Below, piece by piece: positions 1 to 9,637 of a stretch of 21,208 bases of DNA. Numbering within the stretch: the first letter of the stretch is position 1; each line of letters starts with the position of its first letter. The notes below the pieces were generated by a model. That model was not told where the DNA came from and did no database searches. It saw only the letters and a program-made list of their open reading frames with translations. The DNA comes from Didymodactylos carnosus (taxonomy: Eukaryota > Rotifera > Eurotatoria > Philodinida > Philodinidae): positions 1-21,208 of the forward strand of contig CAJNOQ010003154.1 in NCBI GenBank assembly GCA_905250885.1, written 5' to 3'. The position numbers and the translations under genes are program-made.

Positions 1-303
1 CATTAAAATTTGTTATAATCATATATATATTATAGTAGATATATATTTAATAAAACTTCGATAATCGAAAAAAACACACGTTGAAATACAATGCTGGCAA
101 GAGTTTAATGTGGACCTTCTTAATTATGCAATTATTCTTTCATTTCATGTTGGCAGAAGGCATTAAATTTTCTTCAACTTTAACAAATAAACGAGAAAAA
201 AAAGAATGTCTGCAAAAAAAATTTTAAAATTCCTCTCAAAGATACCATTTATTTGATACTAGTTGTATTAATTATTACTCAGTTTCTAGATTGTGTGCGC
301 TAT

Positions 304-1246
304 ATGTTTCAATTAACATTATGCATATTAAAACCGGATATTGTTCGCATACCTCATTTGTTTAATGTACGTTTGTGTTTATTTGATAAACACGCAAGAG
401 CTTGTAACATACAATGATTATAGTAATCGGTAATTTTATTTTCAAGCTCTTGTGTTTCACTACATATATCTGTCACTGATTATTCTCTGTATTTTTTTTT
501 TAAGGATATAATTCATTTACTTTTACAACGTCAATTTTTATTTGTTAGATCAAAACGTTTACATTTGACAAAAGAGCAAGCATGTGAATTTTATAAAGAA
601 CATCAAAGTAAAAATTAACCTTCTTTGATTTGAGTATGATTACTCACTGATTTATGTTTGTTCTTCAGCAAAATTTTTCTACAATCGACTTGTTTATTAC
701 ATGCAAAGGTAGATACACTCTAATCGTCATCTTCATACTATATTTATTTTATTCTCGCTTCTAGTGGCCCAATATCGTGTCATATAATTGGACGAGAAAA
801 TGCTATTCAAGAATGGCGTTCACTACTTGGCCCGACAAAAGTTTTTAAGTAAGGATATAGTTAGATTTTATTCCTATACTTTCTACCTAAACACACTAGT
901 TTTACTCCTGTTTTCTATAGATGCATGTTAGCTATAAGATAGTATGCTCTTTTGTTTTTGTTTTTCTCAAGAACAATATTTGAAGCTGGAAACACATTAC
1001 GTGGTCAGTATGGAATAACAGATACAAGAAATGTTGGACATGGTTCTGGTAAGATTTTTAATTCTCTAAGATTAACGATAATTCTTCATAACTTATTATT
1101 TAGATTCAATTGAAACAGCTAAACGTGAAATTGAATTCTTCTTTCCTGAATTCAATATTGATCAATATCAACAATGGGAAAAATGTTATACACAATTAAA
1201 TAAATTGAAATTTAATTATGAAACACTTGAACATGATTGTATATAA
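304..1246 (+). CDS. NME6: NME6-like nucleoside diphosphate kinase, six exons
   Basis: Nucleoside diphosphate kinase fold protein of the NME6 branch. Family members transfer the gamma phosphate between NTPs and NDPs through a phosphohistidine, and vertebrate NME6 is mitochondrial. Exons read as 304-366, 505-607, 669-708, 765-848, 972-1048 and 1104-1246. All introns are GT-AG, and the sum is 510 nt, giving 169 residues with the frame kept throughout. Visible motifs in order are LTLCILKPD near the N-terminus, KRLHLTKEQACEFYKEH, KFFYNRLVYYM, SGPI, GENAIQEW-type (RENAIQEW), LLGPTKVF, LRGQYGITDTRN and HGSDS with the catalytic His. FFFPEF then leads into a short tail ending at TAA. The GPI-to-EW spacing, the ITDTRNVGHGSDS core and the FFPEF tail fit NME6 better than the group I enzymes. 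The start at 304 is the ATG nearest the conserved strand. The frame stays open upstream, so an extra N-terminal exon or targeting peptide is possible. An AATAAA lies 42 nt after the stop. Confidence 0.88.
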
Positions 1247-1287
1247 ATTACACGTTTTGTTGTTGTATCAATCACTTGTAATACAAA

Positions 1288-1293
1288 AATAAA
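1288..1293 (+). promoter_or_regulatory. Polyadenylation signal of the NME6-like gene
   Basis: AATAAA lies 42 nt past the stop codon in an A-rich run, the expected place for 3' end formation. This is seen in the sequence; its use is inferred. Confidence 0.5.
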
Positions 1294-1534
1294 AAAATTA
1301 TTTTCTTTAAATTGTATCAGCCTATTTGAAAAATATTAATTTTTCGTCTCGTATAAAGATTATCATCTTGTATTTATAGCGACTGCTATTACTAAATTAT
1401 CATACAAGAAAAATTTAGTCAGTAAAAAAAAGTTCAGTGAACAACAATTTGAAGGTATGATATTTCGATAACTTAAGCTTGACCATAAAAATAAATTCCA
1501 GTAACAATCAGCAAACAACTTCTCTGGATTACGG
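1294..1534. other. Intergenic, no feature seen
   Basis: AT-rich spacer after the NME6-like gene. I see no coding exon, repeat or RNA gene in it. It ends where the left copy of the 92-bp inverted repeat begins. Confidence 0.5.
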
Positions 1535-1626
1535 TAACTTTTTGTTTCTTTGTTTATGGGTGTTTCACTCTGACGTTCATATGTTATATTCCATTATGTG
1601 TAAAATAAAAGTTTTTGAAAAGCTTT
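1535..1626. repeat. Left copy of perfect 92-bp inverted repeat
   Basis: This segment is the exact reverse complement of 3089-3180 over 92 bases. Identity stops at 1534/3181 on the outside. On the inside it stops at position 1627, which is the only ambiguous base (N) in the window. Perfect identity next to an N suggests an assembly join or redundantly placed contig ends. A recent inverted duplication is the alternative. Confidence 0.9.
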
Positions 1627-1627
1627 N
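1627..1627. other. Ambiguous base N, probable assembly join
   Basis: Single N directly after the left 92-bp repeat copy. It sits 38 nt before a long palindrome that sequencing and assembly would find difficult. Sequence order and orientation across this point should be treated as uncertain. Confidence 0.7.
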
Positions 1628-1665
1628 GTGACTTTTTGTATACGTATGTAATGATGCAATGGCTA

Positions 1666-2274
1666 ACGAGGGAACATTCCCGGTTATCCAATCCCGATTT
1701 CTTTCAAACATACATCAATCGATAGCCTATGTAGAGATAGTAAAAAGCCTATAAGGATTCATCCCATGACTCTTGACGATCCGGCTTTCTGGAAAACCAG
1801 TTTTCCACTTTCCAGAAATTCTAAAAAAATAACCAAAACGTTTCTTAATAAGGCATGATTGTAGCCTGGAAATTTCTGATTAAAATGAGACCTCCCCCAG
1901 CTCTACATGAACTTTCTTTGCAAAGTTATAGAATTTATAAGAAAAGTCCTAAAATCATTTTTCCTTTTTCTTTGTGGCTTGGAGCTGACAATGAACATTT
2001 AGACTTTCTTGTAAATTCTATAACTTTGCAAAGAAAGTTCATGTAGAGCTGGGGGAGGTCTCATTTTAATCAGAAATTTCCAGACTACAATCATGCCTTA
2101 TTAAGAAACATTTTGATTATTCTTTTAGTTTCTGTAAAACCGGTTTTCCAGAAAAACGGATCGTCAAGAGCCATGGGATGAATCCTTTTAGGCTTTTTAC
2201 TATCTCTATATAGGCTATCGATTGATGTATGTTTGAAAGAAATCGGGGTTGGACAGCTGGGAATGTTCCCTCGT
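1666..2274. mobile_element. 609-bp foldback (palindromic) element
   Basis: Two long arms, 1666-1948 and 2002-2274, are near-perfect reverse complements around a loop of roughly 53 nt. Both ends read ACGAGGGAACATTCCC inward from the terminus. The innermost part, including the CCTCCCCCAGCTC block and CAAAGTTATAGAATTTA, is almost identical. The outer parts differ by scattered substitutions and small indels. I found no transposase and no clear target duplication. The layout is that of a foldback or MITE-type non-autonomous element. A single eroded end with the same terminal GGTTCCCTCGT and the shared ATCCTTTTAGGCTTTTT lies at 9638-9741, so the family is present more than once. The small open frame across the left arm and loop is a by-product of the palindrome. 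Confidence 0.85.
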
Positions 2275-3088
2275 AAGTGCTGTATTAAGATGGAGGGTAC
2301 TGACTTTTGACTGTTGATGATGAACTAAAAAATAAAAAGAATCCAACGAGATTATGCAAATAATTATTCCACATGATATTAGTCTTGTATCCACATGTAG
2401 TAAATCTCGGTTTAATGAAAACAGTTATCGTTTGTGTTTTATCAATAACAAAGTTTATAAAATATATCGTATAATGAATATTATTCGCTGTTTACTACTA
2501 TTCAGTTCAAAATAGAATGTACTCTACTATTTGAGTGATGAGGAAAAATTTCAAACATTAACTTAAGTTAGAAACAGATAGTGATGTGATGGAATTCGGT
2601 ATTTTTTCGAGAAATGCCGGTTACCGAACACTCGAATGCTCATTCATTTTCTTCTATTCCATATGGATATTCATTCTTTTTCTTTTCTAAATTTGAAAAG
2701 TCAAATATGTTCAGTCCGTTCCAGTCGTCATTTTATTCACGTTCATCTTCATATTTTTCTTTCTGTTTTACGGACTAAAAAGATAAAGCTTCGATTGTTC
2801 ATTTGTACATTTCGAAATATTTTTGCAAGTGTTAGTCATCAACCTTAAATAGTGTCTAATATATACACATATATAATCACAGTCATTTGTAACACGAATA
2901 CTTTGATTTTGCAAAGAGATCCAAAAAATTAACTTATTTTTTCCATTTATGGTGAAAGTTTGCAGGATGTATCTAATACCGTACTATTTTTATATCATAC
3001 ATTAATTTTCTTCCTTCTTGGATTGTCTATTTGATACAGAAATTTTACCGTTTATGACATACGAAGTATATTACAATGGAGAAATAGC
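2275..3088. other. Gene-poor spacer, no recognisable gene
   Basis: AT-rich sequence between the foldback element and the right copy of the 92-bp repeat. A 70-codon open frame at 2636-2848 is rich in Phe, His and Ser, has no recognisable motif and no splice context, and looks like chance. No other feature is supported. Confidence 0.5.
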
Positions 3089-3180
3089 AAAGCTTTTCAA
3101 AAACTTTTATTTTACACATAATGGAATATAACATATGAACGTCAGAGTGAAACACCCATAAACAAAGAAACAAAAAGTTA
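3089..3180. repeat. Right copy of perfect 92-bp inverted repeat
   Basis: Exact reverse complement of 1535-1626. Flanks on both sides are unrelated to those of the left copy. It is discussed with the N at 1627. Confidence 0.9.
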
Positions 3181-3317
3181 AGACTGTTCAATGCTTGATT
3201 GCCAACGAAAATCCGTTTGAACTGATATTTTCGGGGTAGGTAAAAAAGTTTTGATAAAAGGTTCTCCATTGTAATATGCCTCCTACGTATCAAAAACGGT
3301 AAAAGTTCTATATAAAA

Positions 3318-3752
3318 ATGAGAAACCCTAGGCATACATCCGAGTTTCACATTCCAACAGCAGAAATAGATTCGGTAAGTCTGATAGTCGAATTCAGCAT
3401 AAAAAATAACCTATACAAGATTATTTTCATCGTATTTAGTGTATACAATACAGAGAAATAGCCCGAGATACCACTAGTTTTCAGAGATCCACAGCTCAAA
3501 CAGCCGGCTGGGGCGACTATTTGTCTCCATCAAAATATACAGTATTTGAGACGGTCTCTCATTTGAAGTCTGTGACGAGAATTTATCTTAGCAAACAGAC
3601 TAACAGAAGACGATAGAAGTTAGGTAAAATCCGGTGGAAAAACAAGAAAAGTTCTTATACTTGTTTACGGGCACGATCGGCGGTTCACGTAGCCAGACTC
3701 AGCTCTACGAAATGCAGTTGGCCGAAATGTTTGCGGCATGTAATGATGGTAT
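3318..3752 (+). pseudogene. Possible degraded trypsin-like (S1) protease fragment
   Basis: Two pieces resemble the middle of an S1 serine protease. Piece one starts at an ATG at 3318, has a good donor at 3375 (GTAAGT) and an acceptor ending at 3439. It then reads CIQYREIARDTTSF and RSTAQTAGWGDYLS to a stop at 3614-3616; TAGWG is typical of the strand after the catalytic Asp. Piece two (3670-3749) reads GTIGGSRSQTQLYEMQLAE followed by MFAACN. It resembles the G-T-x-x-G-G-S, L-x-E-V-x-L and Cys stretch that normally follows GWG directly. Here the two are separated by about 150 nt and a stop. The His, Asp and Ser triad regions were not found, so this is at best a relic. The base composition is less AT-rich than its surroundings. 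Family assignment rests on short motifs. Confidence 0.3.
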
Positions 3753-4802
3753 GTTTCATATGGATTTACCCATCTATATATTGTACTCAGTAGATTTTTC
3801 ATGAACATTTTGAAATTATTTCCAGTGTTCACTTAGAAAAAGCTAATTAATACTCAAAATAGATGGATATTTGAGGAAGAACATTCGATTATTCAAGCAC
3901 ATAGTACAAATTTTTGATCATTCTATTCAGTCTTTTCAGACGATCTGAACTTTCATACGCAGAACGAGAAGGAGAATTTCTTTTTTGACTGAAATGTGTG
4001 AGTGAACGTTCGAGTACATTCCATCGCATCACTAGAAATAGATCGAGGGCAACATTGAAGATCGTCGAAAGTACGTGAAGAATGCCAGAATTGGATTATT
4101 TACACTGAGAAAGTACAATGTGATTTTTTTAGAACATGCGTCAACGTCAGTGTTGCGATTTGAGTAAATTGATAGAACTCTACAAACTCTAGAAAATCAG
4201 AAAGGTTTTGACACTTTAGCAAAAACTCTTTAACTTCATGGTATGCTTTACATGGACTTACGTTGTTTGAGTATGCTGAACAACTCCAGCCATTTTCTAC
4301 TTCCAATCCGTCTTTATGTCTTCTATTACGAACTGCAATAATACATTTCTGTTTCAACTGTAACTCAAACACCCTTTCTGTATTCTGTACTATTTGAAAC
4401 TGACGTTTATTAAAGAATGTTGTCACGTAATACAACTCTGATTTACTTTTTATTTTTTATTATTCTATAATAGAACTCTTAGTGATTTGTTTTCATTAGC
4501 TCTATACCACACTATGAACTCAATCCACTTTTTAAAAGACAAAGAAAGTTCTGAATTATCGAAACATCATTTAGAAATAGCTATGATAAAAAAATACTTA
4601 ATTTCTGGCATAATTTTTGTATATTTCAAGAAATACTGGAAAAAACGATCAGATCTCACTAATCCTTTTTTCTTAGTAAATATCACCGATTGTCTCGACA
4701 AAATGACTTTTGTTGTCTACAAACGAAGTCATCAACTCGCTTGATTCTACTATCTCTTTTTGTATATTCAGATTGCATCTCCCTTTTGATATTATTCTGT
4801 TT
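3753..4802. other. Spacer upstream of the BTB gene, no certain feature
   Basis: No conserved exon is recognised. A 111-codon open frame on the minus strand (4100-4435) contains scattered Cys residues but matches no family I know and has no splice support. An 85-codon frame at 4487-4744 (+) starts with TTG, not ATG. An acceptor-like TTTTTGTATATTCAG ending at 4771 precedes the first ATG of the BTB gene and could mark a 5' untranslated intron. Confidence 0.4.
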
Positions 4803-6350
4803 ATGATGTCGTATAATTCTGCTATCACCACGTATAAAAAATTCGATAACATTCTCGTTTCAAAAATATGTTGCGATTGTAAATTAATATGCACATGTTT
4901 AATTGAACAAGGTACAAAGTCATCGTCAATATCAATTCTATGTCATCGTGCCGTGTTGGTAATGAGTGAATATTTTCAAACATATTTCAAATACAATCAA
5001 CCTGAAAGCTTATTTGATGATGAACAACAAGCATACATAAATGTCTACAAATGTACATTTGAATGTCGAGAGGAAACTTTACGTTTTTGTATTGATTTAC
5101 TCTATCAAACATTGTCATTAGCAGGAAATGGACAAATGGAAATTAATTTTGATAATTTAGGTAAGTGAGAAGCAGAAAATATGAAAGATAAATGTCGCGT
5201 GAACATGGTACTCGATCTGCTCGCGGATGATAAGGGAAATACTTATACACGAAGGTGAAGCAGAGACGATACTTTCAAGAATCAATAATTACTGTTTTTT
5301 TACTCTTGTGCAGAATAAATAGACATCATACATTTATAGAAAAAAATAAAGAATAAACTTGTTGTGTAGGTCTACCACAACTGCAGACGAGCATTATTTC
5401 TACTCTAAACGAGATACTTTGTATAAAAAATGATTTTAGAATCGATTCTCCCATCATTTTACTGTTAACCCATTGTTCTTTATTTTTAGAAGATATATTA
5501 AATATGATGATGTTTTTATGCTTATCGAAATATTATTTTCAAATAATTTTAATCCCTCTGTTAAAAAAAATGCTTAATGAGCAGGAACAATCGTCTGTTT
5601 ATGGTGAACATAAACGTCTTTTATGTCAAATAGTTCGTTCTTCATTTGATAAATCAATAAAGAAAAATTTTCTTCGTCGTACACTCTGTTTATTGAATGA
5701 TGACGATCGTACTGATCTATTAGAGTATTGTTTTATTGAACATATCTATTCGCCTAAATCCTATTTTGATCCAGAAGAAAATCGATTAATACTCGGACCA
5801 AATGAACCGTTTGAACATCAAGGTGTTGTTTATAGTATAGGTATACAATACATGTGACAATTTTAGCAATATTTTAATACATGTACTCCCATTTTTAGGT
5901 TTGATTGAATCATCAAGTTCTCAAGGCGATACCACTCAGTTCTGGTTTAAATCCGAACGTCTGGTGTGTGAAAATAGTTGTACATACGCACCATCATCAG
6001 TATTTCGTTCTCAAGAATCGCCATCTGATCAATCAACATTACCCTCTTATTACGGTTTAGCAACGATTTATATATTTAATGATCTTGAAAAACCAGAATG
6101 GTATCGTATAGCATCGAATACAACTCTAGTCAATAGTGCACAAGATCTTAATGAACGTTATCGTCTCATTTTTCCGTTGAAAAAACTCCGTTTACAGCGA
6201 AATTTTTTACTACCATATCAATTACAGACGGACACCTATTCAGATCGGTATTCTTGTACAATCGTTAAACGCTATCCAAAACACGTTGCCTTTAACTTTG
6301 AAATTATATTTGAATATGACGTGGTTTTAATGGATGAAACAGAAAACTAA
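4803..6350 (+). CDS. BTB/POZ-domain protein, three exons
   Basis: Exons are 4803-5160, 5490-5840 and 5899-6350, with GT-AG introns of 329 and 58 nt. They join in frame to 1,161 nt, giving 386 residues. The start is the first ATG in the open frame; an ATG follows at once at 4806. Residues about 14-150 read as a BTB/POZ fold. CDCKLICTCLIEQ is the first strand, and CHRAVLVMSEYFQTYF (47-62) matches the family's H-R-x-V-L-x-x-x-S-x-x-F signature. FCIDLLYQTLSL with DILNMMMFLCLSKYY covers the helices before the last pair. BTB domains mediate dimerisation and are often cullin-3 adaptors. Residues about 150-240 are helical, perhaps a BACK-like region (KRLLCQIVRSSF, TDLLEYCFIEHI). The last 150 residues are beta-rich with many aromatics and match no domain I recognise; there are no Kelch, MATH or zinc-finger motifs. 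An AATAAA lies 9 nt after the stop. Confidence 0.75.
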
Positions 6351-6358
6351 TGATTAGA

Positions 6359-6364
6359 AATAAA
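6359..6364 (+). promoter_or_regulatory. Polyadenylation signal of the BTB gene
   Basis: AATAAA lies a few bases after the stop codon of the BTB gene. This implies a very short 3' untranslated region, unless a later signal is used. Confidence 0.4.
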
Positions 6365-6562
6365 ACATATAATCGAGTTGAGGGACATTTGAACTTCACT
6401 TCTGGTTAACGATGAAGTTAAAATCAATATTTTGCTCCTGGATTAATCACATGTATTCTTCTTGACGAATGATTTTAACCCTTTCGGGACGTTTTTTTTT
6501 TGAAAAAATTAAACCTATTATTAGAGTTAAAATAGATTAGTTTATTCAATGAAAAATCATTA

Positions 6563-6730
6563 TCAAAAGTATTTTAAGGTATAATAAGCTTGAAAACAAT
6601 TAGTTATACATAATCCAACATTACATCTTTCACACTGATGTCTTGTGTATTTGACTGATTTTTCATGTTGTATTGTACCAGAGCATACATGACACTTCCT
6701 TTGGGCAGCTGTTTTTGAGGCAAGTGGCGA
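6563..6730 (-). pseudogene. piggyBac transposase C-terminal Cys-rich domain, relic
   Basis: The last ~55 codons of a minus-strand open frame read SPLASKTAAQRKCHVCSG, then HQCERCNVGLCITNCFQAY, ending at the stop at 6563-6565. The pattern C-x2-C, then C-x2-C-x4-L-C-x3-C-F-x2-Y, is the cysteine-rich RING/PHD-like finger that closes piggyBac transposases. In that family it binds the element's own ends. The catalytic DDD core is missing: upstream codons are hydrophobic, low-complexity sequence unlike the family. This piece lies wholly inside the TTAA-flanked element, which supports the assignment. It cannot encode an active transposase. Confidence 0.75.
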
Positions 6731-7030
6731 TGGATAAGAGAACGCAAAGCTCTTATATGTATATATATGTATACAGGAGAATAGGAAAAATATCAATCTA
6801 GACGTATTAGAATGTATTAGAAAATCTAAATAAAGAATGTATGATAAAGTGAGGGAATACTTCACTATGTAATGTTATAAACTACGTAATACACTGTGGA
6901 TGTTTACGACACTTTAGAAATACTGATAATTTACTGTACCAACATTGGAAAAGTACTCAACAGACTATGTCCACTTACTTTTGATTAATTTGAAACATAT
7001 ATCATCCTCAAATTTTGAGAAATACTCCAG

Positions 7031-7046
7031 GTGGTATATATACCAC
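7031..7046. repeat. Perfect 16-bp palindrome in the piggyBac right end
   Basis: GTGGTATATATACCAC equals its own reverse complement and sits 3 nt inside the right 13-bp inverted repeat. It could be a subterminal binding site, but its role is inferred only from position. Confidence 0.6.
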
Positions 7047-7115
7047 GCCCGTCCCGAAAGGGTTAAGTATCAGGTTATTGGGAAGAGTAACACTTTTAAT
7101 GAGTAGGCTACAAAT

Positions 7116-7443
7116 AGGTTCTGACGAGGATTTGAATGTTTGTTATGCAACTAAAGCAGTGTTTCTAATAAGAGTGTGTAGCCATTGAAACAGAGTATGT
7201 AGTACCCTAACGGTATTGAATGTACACACTGCTTTACATCATGTGAGAACAAACATTGAACACTCTAAATTTTTAATTTATTTTTTTGTTTTTGCAGGTT
7301 CTTACCAGTTTATGTAAAAAATATAGCGTCAAATGGGCTTTTCATATTTTCTTTGTACTTGCTGTGTAATTTTTATGCCAATGGTCTAAGCAAAATCGCA
7401 AAACCCACCCATACATTTTAACTCTAATCCTCATCAGAAACCC
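7116..7443. repeat. Weak nested inverted repeats, possible eroded foldback
   Basis: An inner pair, 7136-7162 and 7226-7257, shares AATGTTTGTT and AAAGCAGTGT as inverted copies. An outer pair, about 7116-7133 and 7427-7443, shares GGTTCTGACGAGGATT against GGTTTCTGATGAGGATT on the other strand. Nesting of two inverted pairs suggests an old foldback element. Divergence is high and no terminus or target duplication is clear. Confidence 0.3.
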
Positions 7444-7762
7444 TGAACTAAAGTAGTATCTGCTTATTCTTGTATATTCCAAATTTTTATTAATTTTATG
7501 AAGAACAGCTCAAAAGCCTACAAATGCGATCAGGGTGAAAACCAGATAATCAGATCGTCTCGGATTCTGTGGTGCAAAAACTGTTAGAAATTATATCGGC
7601 TGGTGTCGGATCCGATAAATTTCAATCATTGGAATCAACAGAAGCTAATCGTCGTATTTTGTTGGAAAATATCGGATCGTATGATTTTTTGAGAACTTTT
7701 CAAAAAAAGCTCTTGATGAATAATTTCATTCAATTTTCTTCAAACAGAAGAATATAACATTA

Positions 7763-7945
7763 TTAATTGTTGAAACCACAAAAATCTTCAACTAGCGTAT
7801 TGAATAATGGACGGACTGGTAGCAAATTCATGTGAACGAGAAGAGAATAAAATTTGTATCCAAAAAGCCAATAAAATAGTAGACGTGATCTCTGTTGTAG
7901 TATCTCTTTTCGAATGTTAATTAGCCCTCTCCAAAGCCGTTCCAT
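7763..7945 (-). pseudogene. Possible integrase-core transposase scrap
   Basis: The 60-codon minus-strand frame opens with MERLWRGL and ends with LPVRPLFNTLVEDFCGFNN. Many animal DDE/integrase-core transposon proteins have (I/V)ERLWRDV, followed about 55-60 residues later by a Leu/Phe-rich H-x-x-x-L-P-x-(I/V)-N-x-x-L-x-x-F stretch ending in W-N. The spacing and order here fit that pattern. The internal segment fits poorly, and no upstream Asp or Glu catalytic context was found, so this is a relic if the match is right. It lies in gene-poor DNA 0.7 kb from the piggyBac-type element. A chance open frame is the alternative. Confidence 0.3.
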
Positions 7946-9637
7946 ACATTTTATAAGTATCGTCTTGTATAAGCAGTTGTTTTACAAATAGTTCGCTAAT
8001 AAAATCAGAATAGCAATACATATTTCGGTGTTTCGATAATTCTTACTTGATCGGCATAATTTAAAATTCAGTTGAAATCAAAATGAAATAGAAATTGTGA
8101 CAATTTATTATTTTTTTCTATATTGTGTCATTAAACTGCCAGTTATCGTAAAGATTTGTTTTGTTCCCACCATTATTCTCAACGAATGCGGATCATCCCG
8201 TAAGTTGACGGCTCTTTGATTTCGTGGCTCGGGAGATGTAAGTGTTTCATTTCTATTCCGTAAAATGCTAATAACTCCCGATCATAAATTCATTACTTAG
8301 TCTGGAAACATCATTTTGAAGTCGAACCCGCATCAACCACCCGTCAAACCACACTCTTCAATATCTATAGATTATTTAGCCAAGGTGTGAAGACTATTAG
8401 AACTATTGTATAGGTCCGAAAATCCATTGAAAAGAAGCAGACGCTAATGTACCATATATAGGAGGATATAGTTGAGGGTCGCTCGTTCTTCCGTATGTTC
8501 TACGGTTAATGTCCACCATAATCATGAAAAAATATAATTATGGAAACTTATGGCGAAAAAATACGTGAGTAAAACATTGTGAAGGTGTTATTCTCACGCC
8601 TACCCTCACTCATTTGACATATTTTGCGTCTTCTTCACTTCCGATATTTACAAGTGAAATTAATAGCATAATTAAGATCACCAGACAAAACTGCATCGAC
8701 TGCAACTCCTAATCACGTCCCTTACCACTTGTACAGCAAATAAAATACTAAAAGTTTTTTTTTCAACGAGATTATAAATTTACAGACAAATACGGCTAAA
8801 ATCGAAGACTCCGAACTGATTTTCCTTTCAAGTATGTTGGTCTGAATTAGTTTTCTGTTGAATTTCAGTTTAACAGCGAAAAAGTAACGAAGAGGATTGA
8901 ATGCAAAGTCAAAAATGGCATTACGTGTATAATTTTCCGTGCACTATCTAATGAGACTACAAATAGAGCTTAGTGTTTTTTAATTAAGTCAAAAAGCGAG
9001 TTTTTATTTTAATTAAATTGTTCTAAATACTCGTACATCTCGGATTGTGCGTGTTTCCGAAATGGAAAGCATTCAAATTCGGGCAGAGCTTAAAACTTTG
9101 TGTATACCAAGAGATTATAAGTATGTATGTGGGAATACCTCTTCTAACTGGAATCACAAAATATGAAAATCAACTAAATGTTCTTATATTGATGATACAT
9201 TAGAAAAAAAACTCATATAGGAAGAAATAAAAGAGAAAAGAAAAAAACATATTTTCTCTTTTTCGCACTGAACACGAATATGTATATGCAGAACGAAAAA
9301 AATGAAAAATTTCAGTTTTAATTCAAAACCAATGCGATATTCGGAATCTACGAAAAAAACTGCATCGAATGTTATGTAACTCGGTGTGTTTTGAAAAAAC
9401 AGAGTTTTCATCCTAATGTTTAAGTGTTACAAAAAAGCTGAGGGAGACCTTAGGCAAAACTGTCGAGGAAAATTTTTTGTCTGTTTTCAAGGTCAAACTT
9501 AGGTGAATACCGACCGCTTTTCAACATATTTCATCCGAATATCACGGTCTCCCGGCTTGAATCGAAGCGAATAAAGTGCGGACAGTTTTCAATTGCTCTA
9601 TAAGCAAACAAAAATATATAAAGCTGTTAAAAGAAAT
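7946..9637. other. Gene-poor spacer, nothing certain
   Basis: About 1.7 kb of AT-rich DNA without a convincing exon, RNA gene or clear repeat. A minus-strand 75-codon frame at 9184-9411 is built from A-rich runs and has no motif. Parts (about 8160-8350 and 9430-9600) are less AT-rich than the rest and may be old transposon debris, but I cannot assign them. Confidence 0.4.

Larger units (their letters stand above)
6475..7066. mobile_element. piggyBac-type element, internally deleted, TTAA-flanked
   Basis: TTAA at 6475-6478 and at 7063-7066 bounds a 584-bp element (6479-7062). Its ends are the perfect 13-bp inverted repeat CCCTTTCGGGACG (6479-6491; complement at 7050-7062). A TTAA target duplication with CCC-starting ends is the hallmark of the piggyBac superfamily. 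Inside, on the minus strand, is a relic of the C-terminal Cys-rich domain of the transposase, ending about 70 nt from one terminus as in intact elements. The rest of the transposase is absent, so this is a non-autonomous deletion derivative. Next to the right terminus lies a perfect 16-bp palindrome, GTGGTATATATACCAC (7031-7046), possibly part of the transposase recognition end. Perfect termini suggest a fairly recent insertion. Confidence 0.88.

Noticed and set aside
1855-2046. 63-codon open frame
   Set aside because: It spans the left arm, loop and part of the right arm of the 609-bp foldback; coding is not supported.
4100-4435. 111-codon minus-strand open frame with several Cys residues
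   Set aside because: No recognisable domain, no splice sites linking it to other exons, and no polyadenylation signal in a convincing place. It could be revisited with transcripts.
4673-4894. Minus-strand 73-codon frame
   Set aside because: It overlaps the 5' end of the BTB gene on the opposite strand and has no motif.
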